Part shown: one piece after another, positions 1-5,166 of the stretch
Position numbering within the stretch: the first letter of the stretch is position 1
How the letters are laid out: the number at the start of each line of letters is the position of its first letter
Assembly: GCA_003250135.1 (NCBI GenBank)
Contig: QKHF01000291.1
Span: 1 to 5,229 of the forward strand
Length of the DNA stretch: 5,229 nucleotides
Origin: Paracoccaceae bacterium
GTDB taxonomy: Bacteria > Pseudomonadota > Alphaproteobacteria > Rhodobacterales > Rhodobacteraceae
Reading direction: 5' to 3'
The notes under the pieces: model-generated
Database searches by the model: none
Seen by the model: the letters and a program-made list of their open reading frames with translations, nothing else
Told to the model about the DNA's origin: nothing
Translations under genes and position numbers: made by a program

Positions 1-40
1 GTTCTTCTATCAGCTCATGAATAACCTGGACGACCTGTAA
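1..40 (+). CDS. 3' end of an unidentified plus-strand gene (partial)
   Basis: Reading from base 2, the sequence gives FFYQLMNNLDDL followed by TAA at 38-40. The stop is followed 11 bases later by a strong GC hairpin, which fits the end of a real gene. Only 12 residues are visible, and I do not recognise a family from them. The gene is convergent with the cyclase, the only plus-strand coding sequence supported here. It could also be a chance open frame at the window edge; the acidic tail and the hairpin make a real gene more likely. Confidence 0.5.
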   Translation, partial: FFYQLMNNLDDL

Positions 41-236
41 GAAGGTTTTCGGCGGGGCCTCTCTTGGCGAGCAAAGAGGCCCCGCTGTGCGCCCGCCGGC
101 CGTAAGGGCAATCCGTTCGGGCGCCCCCTCAACCATCTAATCAAAAATTGGCTCTATTAGGTCCGGCCCCGCTCCGAAGCCGCCACTCCGATGATCCGTT
201 CTGGTTCTCAGTGATCTTAAAGATAGGGGCGAAATA
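41..236. other. Convergent intergenic region
   Basis: This is the 196-base gap between the left-edge gene tail and the cyclase stop codon. Besides the 52-85 hairpin it contains a weaker 7-bp inverted repeat (GCGCCCG at 89-95 and CGGGCGC at 118-124) and an AT-richer patch around 135-160. A plus-strand open frame beginning at 148 runs antisense into the cyclase 3' end and has no convincing protein signature. I see no RNA gene. Confidence 0.5.
52..85. terminator. GC-rich hairpin between convergent genes, possible bidirectional terminator
   Basis: A perfect 11-bp inverted repeat (GCGGGGCCTCT at 52-62 and AGAGGCCCCGC at 75-85) encloses a 12-base loop. It begins 11 bases after the TAA of the plus-strand gene tail and lies downstream of the minus-strand cyclase. 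Neither strand shows a U-run directly after the stem, so it is not a textbook intrinsic terminator. Its position between convergent genes suggests it ends transcription or protects 3' ends for one or both. Confidence 0.55.
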
Positions 237-2153
237 TCAGAGACTCTCGCCGGAGAGTTGCTTAGGCGTCGGCGCCGCTGTCGCTATTTCCGGAGCGCCC
301 GCGAGACGTAGGCCATGGGCGAAACGCTGCCAGTCTTCGGATTCCCTGTAGACATAATAGTACTGCATCCAGTCGATGCTCATAGGTATCGGGTGCCAAG
401 CCAGCCTCTCCCCCGCTTTGTCAAGTTGTCCGACCTGTGCATATGAGGCGATTAGAAAGTTATTTGGTGAGAAGTTAGCCGGGTTTAGCGCGATCGCTTT
501 CTCAAGCAGTTGTATCGCTTCCTCATAGCGTTCGAGCGAAAAGAGGATTACGCCCCGGACATAAACGTAGAAGGCTGGCGAAAGCGGATCGAGCGCGATC
601 GCATTGTCTATGGCTGATAGCGCATCGGCGTGCCGGCCGTCGAAAGTCAGCGCCCAAGCCAGTGCGACATGGCTATTCGGATCATTAGGGTCGCGCTCGA
701 CCGCCAAACGCGCCTCATTCAGCATATCGGAATGCCGGTGTTCCTGACGGTAGACTTCAGATGCGACCTGATGGGCCAATGCCGTTGGCCTCTCCATCGC
801 CGCGTTGAGAAACTTTTCTGCTTCGCGCCGCGGCCCCATCCATTCCTGGAATCCCAGCGGCTTGTACCACCAGCGCTCCCACCCCTCCCAATACGTCGCC
901 GCTAGCGCCGCATAGGCACGTCCGTAGTCAGGATCCAGTGCGATCGCTGCTTTGAAATGTTCCGCGGCCGCAGCAAAGTCGACCGGAGTTCGTTTAACGA
1001 AATGGCTCCATCCCCGCAGAAACCGGTCGAAGGCTCTCGGGTTCCGAGTCTCAGCCTCGCGCCTGGCATCGAGCCTTTTGGGATCGAGACGGATCGTCAG
1101 CGCAGCGACGATCTCCCGCAAAACGTCATCCTGGAACGTGAAGATATCTTCGATAGAACCGTCGAAGCGCTCTGCCCAGACCTGCTTGCCGCGGTCATGC
1201 CCGTCTATGAGACGAATATTCACCCTAAGCGTATTGTTTTCCCCGTGGCGCACGCTGCCGTCGATCAGGTATCTCACGCCGAGTTCCCGGCTGATCCTAA
1301 CCGGATCACGAGTGCTTTCCTTGGATTTTGCGGCGGATTCGCGGCCAATCACGATTAGTTCGCGGAGTTGCGAAAAGTCGGTCGCAAGATCGTCGGTCAG
1401 GCCAAGAGCGAAATATGCTTCTTCGTCGCCGCTCATGTTGTCGAACGGAAGAACGGCCAAGGACGGACGATCCGCCGATGCCGGAGTGCTGTGCAAATCG
1501 GTGGTGGTGCCGTTCCATGGCTTCAACCAGACCAGTCCCGAGGCAATTAGGCCGAGGCACACTGCCGCGATCGCCAGCCAGCTCCATGGCGCACGACGCC
1601 TGGCGAACTTAGCGGCGCGTAGTCGAGCGGCGCTCTCCGCGCTCGGAATGACGCGATACGTTCGAACGGGCGTGGAAATGTTCTTAACGTGTTGAAGGCC
1701 GAGGTCCTCGTAGCTGGCGTCGATATTTGTTTTCAGGTGATCATATGCCGTGCCAGAGACCACAATGCCGCCGGGCTGGGCCAGCGCTTCTAGTCTCGCA
1801 GCAATATTGACCCCGTCTCCGAAAACATCGCCTTCGTCGAAAATCACGTCCCCTAAATTCACCGCGATCCGGTACCAGATCTTATGACCCTCTGGCACAT
1901 CCGCTTCTCGCGCCTCCATTTCGCGTTGAACCGAGACGGCGCATTCCACGGCTTCGACGACGCTCGGAAACTCAGCAATTAATCCGTCACCAGTGGATTT
2001 GACGATGCGGCCATGATGGTCGCCAATTTTTAGGTCTATAAGCTCGGCCCGGTGGCGCTTATGGCGGGCAAGCGTTCCGGTCTCGTCGGCCTCCATCAGG
2101 CGGCTATAGCCCACCATGTCTGCGGCAAAGATCGCGACGAGACGCCGTTCCAT
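237..2153 (-). CDS. Class III adenylate cyclase with TolB-like and TPR domains
   Basis: A 638-residue protein predicted to make cAMP from ATP. Residues 1-168 form the cyclase catalytic domain. Metal-binding Asp12 and Asp56, the adenine-selecting pair Lys52 and Asp113, and the transition-state residues Asn116 and Arg120 (in GDGVNIAARLE) are all present, so it should be active and ATP-specific. An arginine-rich stretch (185-187) leads into one membrane segment at about 190-210. Residues 229-358 match the TolB/FlgO-like domain (LAVLPFDNMSGD, ELGVRYLIDGSVR, WAERFDGSIEDIF), and about 373-590 carry TPR-like helices (KAAIALDP, DNAIALDP, EKAIALNP). The catalytic domain is probably cytoplasmic and the tail periplasmic (inference). 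The start at 2153 has GGGAGGG just upstream and begins MERRLVAIFAAD, as is usual for the family. A GTG at 2261 would add 36 residues with no family character. The gene lies alone, downstream of acr3 on the same strand. The signal controlling it is unknown. Confidence 0.93.
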   Translation of the reverse strand: MERRLVAIFAADMVGYSRLMEADETGTLARHKRHRAELIDLKIGDHHGRIVKSTGDGLIAEFPSVVEAVECAVSVQREMEAREADVPEGHKIWYRIAVNLGDVIFDEGDVFGDGVNIAARLEALAQPGGIVVSGTAYDHLKTNIDASYEDLGLQHVKNISTPVRTYRVIPSAESAARLRAAKFARRRAPWSWLAIAAVCLGLIASGLVWLKPWNGTTTDLHSTPASADRPSLAVLPFDNMSGDEEAYFALGLTDDLATDFSQLRELIVIGRESAAKSKESTRDPVRISRELGVRYLIDGSVRHGENNTLRVNIRLIDGHDRGKQVWAERFDGSIEDIFTFQDDVLREIVAALTIRLDPKRLDARREAETRNPRAFDRFLRGWSHFVKRTPVDFAAAAEHFKAAIALDPDYGRAYAALAATYWEGWERWWYKPLGFQEWMGPRREAEKFLNAAMERPTALAHQVASEVYRQEHRHSDMLNEARLAVERDPNDPNSHVALAWALTFDGRHADALSAIDNAIALDPLSPAFYVYVRGVILFSLERYEEAIQLLEKAIALNPANFSPNNFLIASYAQVGQLDKAGERLAWHPIPMSIDWMQYYYVYRESEDWQRFAHGLRLAGAPEIATAAPTPKQLSGESL

Positions 2154-2156
2154 ACC

Positions 2157-2166
2157 TGCCCTCCCA
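2157..2166 (-). promoter_or_regulatory. Ribosome binding site deciding the cyclase start
   Basis: On the minus strand, GGGAGGG lies just upstream of the ATG at 2153-2151, with GGAGG about 6 bases away. This is the best Shine-Dalgarno match near any candidate start. It favours the 638-residue form over the GTG at 2261. Confidence 0.7.
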
Positions 2167-2184
2167 AGCGGTGCCGTAGAGTAG

Positions 2185-2202
2185 CAAGTTGGAATCCACT
2201 TG
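2185..2202. repeat. Small imperfect inverted repeat upstream of the cyclase
   Basis: CAAG-T-TGGA-A-TCCA-CTTG is an 18-base dyad with 8-bp arms, one extra base in the left arm and a single central base. It sits about 32 bases upstream of the preferred cyclase start, a plausible place for an operator or a 5' leader structure. No promoter could be placed confidently beside it, and dyads of this size arise by chance. Confidence 0.3.
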
Positions 2203-2257
2203 CCCATCGAGGGCGGACGCGCGCCGACGACCGCTTCTGGCGCAGAGCCGCCGTCTG

Positions 2258-2338
2258 TCACATTTCGTTCATGTCCTCTTCGATTTCCATGCGCGCCAAT
2301 GCGCTTCGAGCCGCTACTCTTTTCCAGGCGGCCGTCAT
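2258..2338 (-). CDS. Possible 26-residue mini-ORF of unknown function
   Basis: The ATG at 2338-2336 opens a frame of 26 residues, MTAAWKRVAARSALARM followed by EIEEDMNEM, ending in TGA at 2260-2258. GGAG lies 8 bases upstream, a good ribosome binding site. The peptide is basic in its first half and acidic in its second, and could form a helix. It starts 5 bases after the stop of the preceding open stretch, and its ATGTGA end overlaps a GTG in frame with the cyclase. I recognise no family. It may be a real small protein, a leader peptide, or the start of a gene truncated by rearrangement. The short length leaves chance possible. Confidence 0.35.
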   Translation of the reverse strand: MTAAWKRVAARSALARMEIEEDMNEM

Positions 2339-2343
2339 TTCAC

Positions 2344-2445
2344 TCACTCCACAGCCTCCGCCTCGCTTTCCGGCTCCGCCAGCAGCCAGCCGCAGACAGC
2401 CCAGGCGGCGACGGCGCCCCTTCGCTTTTCAGGCGATTGGCTCGC
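2344..2445 (-). pseudogene. Open stretch in frame behind acr3, possible gene remnant
   Basis: Immediately after the acr3 TAG the same frame stays open for 33 more codons to a TGA at 2346-2344. It has no ATG; the only usual alternative start is a GTG near its end. The translation has a short hydrophobic run (GAVAAWAVCGWLLA) and then an acidic tail (EPESEAEAVE). That resembles a genuine protein C-terminus more than shadow translation. Acr3 is already of usual family length without it. It may be the tail of a gene whose 5' part was lost when the ars operon and the cyclase region were joined, or it may be chance. I do not recognise the parent family. Confidence 0.3.
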
Positions 2446-2457
2446 CTAACCTGAAAA
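2426..2457. repeat. Nested inverted repeats over the acr3 stop codon
   Basis: TTTTCAGG at 2426-2433 pairs with CCTGAAAA at 2450-2457, an 8-bp stem around a 16-base loop. AGGCGA at 2431-2436 pairs with TCGCCT at 2442-2447, a 6-bp stem with a 5-base loop. The two share bases 2431-2433, so they are alternative folds. The structure covers the acr3 stop (2448-2446). No U-run follows on the minus strand, so it may act as a weak terminator, an mRNA 3' stem, or a junction scar. Confidence 0.35.
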
Positions 2458-3495
2458 CCTGCCCCGTGTCCGATTGGCGAAGGCGACCAGAGACAGCATC
2501 ACCGGCACTTCGACCAGCACTCCCACGACAGTGGCGAGGGCGGCCCCTGAATGCAGGCCGAACAGGCTGATCGCCACCGCGACGGCGAGCTCGAAGAAAT
2601 TCGAGGTGCCGATCATGGCGCAGGGGGCGGCGATCCGGTGCGGCACCTTCAGGAACCAGGCCGCCCCGTAGGCGACTGCGAAAATGCCGTAGCTCTGAAT
2701 CAGGATCGGCGCCGCGATCAGGGCGATCACCAGAGGCCGGGCCAGAATGACCTCCCCCTGAAGGCCGAAGAGGATCGCCACCGTGGCGATGAGGCCAACA
2801 ACCGACAACGGCTTGACGCGAGAGGTGAACGCCTCGATCGCCTCGGATGATCCAAGCGCGCGCCGCGTGAACAGACCTGCGATCAGCGGCAGCACGACGT
2901 AGAGAACCGTGGCCAGCACCAGCGTCTCCCACGGCACGGCGATCTCGGTCACGCCCAGCAGGAAGGCGACGATGGGCGCGAAGGCCACGACCATGATCAG
3001 GTCGTTCACCGAGACCTGCACCAGCGTGTAAGTCGCATCGCCGCGGGTCAGTTGCGACCAGACGAAGACCATCGCCGTGCAGGGCGCCGCCCCCAGCAGG
3101 ATCAGCCCGGCCGTGTATTGCGCGGCGTCCTCGGGCGCGATCCAGGGCGCGAAGACGTAGTCGAAGAACAGCACCGCTATCAGCGCCATGGTGAAGGGCT
3201 TGATCAGCCAGTTGACCACCAGGGTGACGATCAGCCCCTTGGGCTGGCGCGCGACACCCGCGACTGCGCGGAAATCGACCCCCACCATCATCGGATAGAC
3301 CATCGCCCAGATCAGCGCCGCGACGACAAGGTTGATGGAGGCGACCTCGGCCGCGGCCACCGCATTGACCAGACCGGGAGCGACCGAGCCGATGGCGATG
3401 CCGCCGATCATGGCCAGAGCGACCCACACGGTCAGATAGCGTTCGAAGAAGCCCATGCTCTCCTCGGCCGGGCGCTTTTCGGCGATCAGTGTCAT
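2446..3495 (-). CDS. acr3: Acr3 arsenite efflux permease
   Basis: A 349-residue inner-membrane carrier of the ACR3 family (bile/arsenite/riboflavin transporter superfamily) that expels arsenite using the membrane potential or proton gradient. It is nearly all hydrophobic, consistent with the family's ten membrane segments. Family hallmarks are FERYLTVWVAL near the N-terminus, GAAPCTAMVFVWSQL with the essential Cys139, VNDLIM just after, GTSNFFELAVA, and the conserved glutamate Glu329 in EVPVML. The length is normal. Its ATG at 3495 overlaps the arsC stop as ATGA, indicating translational coupling. A second start at Met14 (3456-3454) has a stronger site, GAGGAG 3 bases upstream, and would give 336 residues beginning MGFFERYL, also typical for the family. 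Third gene of the ars operon. It acts on the product of ArsC. Confidence 0.96.
   Translation of the reverse strand: MTLIAEKRPAEESMGFFERYLTVWVALAMIGGIAIGSVAPGLVNAVAAAEVASINLVVAALIWAMVYPMMVGVDFRAVAGVARQPKGLIVTLVVNWLIKPFTMALIAVLFFDYVFAPWIAPEDAAQYTAGLILLGAAPCTAMVFVWSQLTRGDATYTLVQVSVNDLIMVVAFAPIVAFLLGVTEIAVPWETLVLATVLYVVLPLIAGLFTRRALGSSEAIEAFTSRVKPLSVVGLIATVAILFGLQGEVILARPLVIALIAAPILIQSYGIFAVAYGAAWFLKVPHRIAAPCAMIGTSNFFELAVAVAISLFGLHSGAALATVVGVLVEVPVMLSLVAFANRTRGRFSG
3457..3465 (-). promoter_or_regulatory. Strong internal ribosome binding site within the acr3 5' end
   Basis: On the minus strand, GAGGAGAGC directly precedes the Met14 codon of acr3. It matches Shine-Dalgarno better than the GGAAAGGG before the annotated ATG at 3495. 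The real start could be here, or both could be used. The only difference is a 13-residue hydrophilic N-terminal extension. Confidence 0.45.
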
Positions 3496-3992
3496 TCCGC
3501 GCCCTTTCCGATGGCGTCGAGGCGAGTCTTGAGCGCCATCTTGTCGAGGCTCTCCAGAGGTAGGTTGACGAAGATCGAGATGCGGCTGTTCAGCATTCGG
3601 TAGGTCTCGGAGAACGCCACGCGCTTCTCCGCCTCGGTCCCCTTAACCGCCGCCGCGTCGGGCACGCCCCAATGCGCAGTGGTCGGGTGGCCGGGCCAGA
3701 CCGGGCAGGTCTCGCCCGCTGCATTGCCGCAGACCGTGAAGATGAAATCCATCTGCGGGGCGCCGGGGCCTGAGAACTCGTCCCAGCTTTTCGAGCGCGC
3801 GAAGCTGGTGTCGTGGTTCAGCCCCTTCAGCAATTCGATCGCGTAGGGGTTCGGCGCTCCCGTCGGCCGGGATCCGGCCGAATAGGCCATGAACTTGCCC
3901 GCGCCCTCGCGCAGCAGGATCGCCTCGGCGATGATCGAGCGGGCGGAATTGCCGGTGCAGAGGAAGAGGACGTTGTAGATGCGGTCCGTCAT
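3492..3992 (-). CDS. arsC: Arsenate reductase, low-molecular-weight phosphatase type
   Basis: A 166-residue cytoplasmic enzyme that reduces arsenate to arsenite for export by Acr3. The fold is that of low-molecular-weight tyrosine phosphatases. The P-loop CTGNSARS holds the nucleophile Cys12 and Arg18. Asp112 in WGVPDAAA occupies the place of the catalytic acid, with Ala where a Pro usually follows. Cys88 and Cys96 (VCGNAAGETC) sit where thioredoxin-coupled enzymes keep their redox pair, so a triple-cysteine relay with thioredoxin is likely. Their spacing is one residue longer than I recall for the staphylococcal enzyme. A glutathione/glutaredoxin route cannot be ruled out. GGAG lies 7 bases before the ATG. 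It follows arsR by 24 bases and overlaps acr3 by 4, so the three genes are one operon. Confidence 0.95.
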   Translation of the reverse strand: MTDRIYNVLFLCTGNSARSIIAEAILLREGAGKFMAYSAGSRPTGAPNPYAIELLKGLNHDTSFARSKSWDEFSGPGAPQMDFIFTVCGNAAGETCPVWPGHPTTAHWGVPDAAAVKGTEAEKRVAFSETYRMLNSRISIFVNLPLESLDKMALKTRLDAIGKGAE

Positions 3993-4016
3993 CGGGATGC
4001 TCCCATACTCCCGTGA

Positions 4017-4349
4017 TCAGCAGGCGCAGGCGATTTGATCGAGCACCGGCTGGCAAAGCTCCGGCTTTCCGGCGCAACAATCCTCCATCAGGAACGCCAG
4101 CAGACCGCGCACGCCGTCGAAATCCGCGAAATAACGCACCGAGCGGCCCTCGCGTTCGTTCCGGACCAGCCCCGCCGCCAATAGGATCGAAAGGTTGTTG
4201 GAAAGCGTGTTTTGCCGGACGTCGAGCGCCCCGGCGATCTCGCCCGCCGCCATGCCCTCTGCCCCCGCTTTCACAAGCAGGCGGAAGACCTCTAACCTTG
4301 TGTCCTGTCCGAGGGCGGAGAAAGCGTTCAGTGCATCTGTCTTTTCCAT
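4017..4349 (-). CDS. arsR: ArsR-family arsenite-responsive repressor
   Basis: A 110-residue winged-helix repressor, first gene of the ars operon. Residues 8-80 form the ArsR/SmtB DNA-binding domain: ALGQDTRLEVFRLL, the GEIAGALDVRQNTLSNNLSIL helix-turn-helix with its recognition helix at about 45-58, and the wing NEREGRSVRYF. It lacks the CVC metal motif in the DNA-binding helix of plasmid R773-type ArsR. Instead five cysteines lie at the C-terminus: Cys91, Cys92, Cys99, Cys108 and Cys110. Cys91-Cys92-Cys99 resembles the arsenite site of Acidithiobacillus ferrooxidans ArsR, so arsenite or antimonite should release it from DNA. The ATG at 4349 is the first start after an in-frame TGA (4355-4353), and MEKTDAL fits the family start. 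No Shine-Dalgarno precedes it, and a palindromic operator overlaps it, implying autoregulation. Confidence 0.95.
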   Translation of the reverse strand: MEKTDALNAFSALGQDTRLEVFRLLVKAGAEGMAAGEIAGALDVRQNTLSNNLSILLAAGLVRNEREGRSVRYFADFDGVRGLLAFLMEDCCAGKPELCQPVLDQIACAC

Positions 4350-4367
4350 ATTTCATGAAATATGGAA
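4344..4367. promoter_or_regulatory. 24-bp perfect palindrome, probable ArsR operator
   Basis: TTCCATATTTCA (4344-4355) is followed directly by its exact reverse complement (4356-4367), giving a 24-bp perfect dyad with no spacer. It is AT-rich in GC-rich surroundings and covers the arsR start codon at 4349-4347. ArsR dimers bind AT-containing dyads of this kind near their own promoters, so this is very probably the operator of the ars operon. Binding here would block transcription initiation or the first transcribed bases. Confidence 0.8.
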
Positions 4368-4385
4368 TTGATTGATGCGAGTCCA
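4357..4385 (-). promoter_or_regulatory. Candidate ars operon promoter overlapping the operator
   Basis: On the minus strand, TGGACT (4385-4380) and TATTTC (4362-4357) are separated by 17 bases, a poor but correctly spaced -35/-10 pair. Transcription would begin about at the arsR ATG, giving a leaderless or nearly leaderless mRNA, which would fit the missing ribosome binding site. The -10 matches consensus at only three positions, so the placement is uncertain; position relative to the operator is the main support. Confidence 0.3.
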
Positions 4386-4405
4386 GAGGCGAAACGTCGG
4401 TCTGG
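4383..4405. repeat. Weak hairpin between the VIT1 gene and arsR
   Basis: CCAGA at 4383-4387 pairs with TCTGG at 4401-4405, and the inner CGA/TCG at 4390-4392 and 4397-4399 can add three pairs. No U-run follows. It lies 7 bases beyond the stop of the VIT1-type gene. It could partly separate that transcript from the ars operon, but it is weak and partly overlaps the candidate -35 element. Confidence 0.2.
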
Positions 4406-4411
4406 GGCGAG

Positions 4412-5158
4412 CTACGCCACCATGCCTTTTAGCGCCCAACCGATGAGATAGGCGATGGCGGCGGCTGACGCGCCGGTGGCCAGCGTCTCGGCGCCCAGCT
4501 TCCAGCCGGGCTTGTCCACGAACAGGCCCTGCGCCGAGCCGATGGAGAAGAACACGCAGCAGGTCATGAGGCCGGCGATCTGGAACAGCAAGGACGGTCC
4601 TGCGTCGACCCAGCCGAACCAGGAGAGGAGATAGGGGATCAAGGGCGCCGCGCCGCAGATCAGGAAGGCGATGAACGTTGAGAGGGCGGCGCGCAACGGC
4701 GCCCGGGTCACCTGCGACTGTCCGTGCTCCTCCGTCATCATGAAATCGATCCAGCGCTCGCGCTCGGCGGTGATCACGTCGACCGCAGCCTCCAGCGCCG
4801 GCCCCTCGAAGCCCTTGCGCACAAAGATCTGGCGCACCTCCTCGCGCTCGCCTTCGGGGTGGTGGTCGACATGGCGGTGCTCCATGGCGCGGAGGCTGCG
4901 GTTCTCCTCCACCTCGGATCGCGTGCCGGAGTAGTTGCCGGCGGCCATCGAGAACCCGTCGCCGACGAGATTGGCGAGGCCCAGCACCAGAACGATGCCC
5001 GTCGATAGCTCCGCCCCGGCGACCCCGGCTACGATGGCGAAGGTGGTCACGGCGCCGTCGATGCCGCCATAGACGTAATCGCGCAGGTAGGAGGCGCGAA
5101 ACGGCGCCTCCAGCCGTTGGGCGATGTCGTCCGGTTCGTGGCTGTGCTCGTTGGGCAT
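4412..5158 (-). CDS. VIT1/CCC1-family iron/manganese transporter
   Basis: A 248-residue membrane protein of the vacuolar iron transporter family, which moves Fe2+ or Mn2+ out of the cytoplasm, probably by proton antiport. The first membrane segment (about 30-49) carries YGGIDGAVTTFAIVAG with Asp34. The second (about 55-75) carries LGLANLVGDGFSMAAGNY with Met71. This pair has the spacing of the metal-path Asp and Met of plant VIT1. Residues 79-145 are the cytosolic metal-binding domain, rich in Glu (EVEEN, EGEREEV, AERERW) with a histidine cluster at 94-100. Three more membrane segments follow at about 155-175, 188-208 and 225-245. There is no ferritin-like domain, unlike MbfA. GAGG lies 7 bases before the ATG, and the upstream OmpA-like gene ends 8 bases away, so they are probably cotranscribed. 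Function in bacteria may be iron, manganese or broader metal detoxification. Confidence 0.9.
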   Translation of the reverse strand: MPNEHSHEPDDIAQRLEAPFRASYLRDYVYGGIDGAVTTFAIVAGVAGAELSTGIVLVLGLANLVGDGFSMAAGNYSGTRSEVEENRSLRAMEHRHVDHHPEGEREEVRQIFVRKGFEGPALEAAVDVITAERERWIDFMMTEEHGQSQVTRAPLRAALSTFIAFLICGAAPLIPYLLSWFGWVDAGPSLLFQIAGLMTCCVFFSIGSAQGLFVDKPGWKLGAETLATGASAAAIAYLIGWALKGMVA

Positions 5159-5166
5159 CGCGCGCC

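Larger units (their letters stand above)
2154..2445. other. Gap between acr3 and the cyclase
   Basis: These 292 bases lie between the acr3 stop and the preferred cyclase start, both on the minus strand. On that strand the gap holds an open stretch in frame with acr3 after its stop, a 26-codon mini-ORF with a ribosome binding site, and then about 100 bases leading to the cyclase. Plus-strand open frames here are arginine- and proline-rich translations of GC-rich DNA and look non-coding. No recognised gene fits. The gap probably marks a junction or a decayed gene. Confidence 0.5.

Noticed and set aside
952..1695. Plus-strand open frame of 247 codons antisense to the cyclase
   Set aside because: Ser/Arg-rich translation without motifs or a ribosome binding site, opposite a gene with intact catalytic and TPR motifs.
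2154..2261. 36-residue N-terminal extension of the cyclase from a GTG at 2261
   Set aside because: The extension has no family similarity that I recognise, while the ATG at 2153 has a strong ribosome binding site and the standard cyclase N-terminus.
2446..2448. Programmed readthrough of the acr3 TAG into the following open frame
   Set aside because: Acr3 is complete at its normal length without the extension, and no readthrough context could be recognised; a gene remnant or chance is simpler.
2052..2570. Plus-strand open frame of 172 codons across the acr3-cyclase gap
   Set aside because: It overlaps the antisense of two real genes, and its Arg/Pro-rich tail is typical of non-coding translation; no start signal was seen.
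2429..3427. Long minus-strand open frame of 332 codons overlapping acr3
   Set aside because: Its translation is dominated by Arg, Gly and Asp with no domain, and it lies in a shifted frame across a clear Acr3 gene; GC-rich codon bias produces such shadows.
3643..4356. Minus-strand open frame of 237 codons whose ATG is in the centre of the operator palindrome
   Set aside because: It runs out of frame through arsR and arsC, both well supported, and its Arg/Gly/Pro-rich translation resembles no family.
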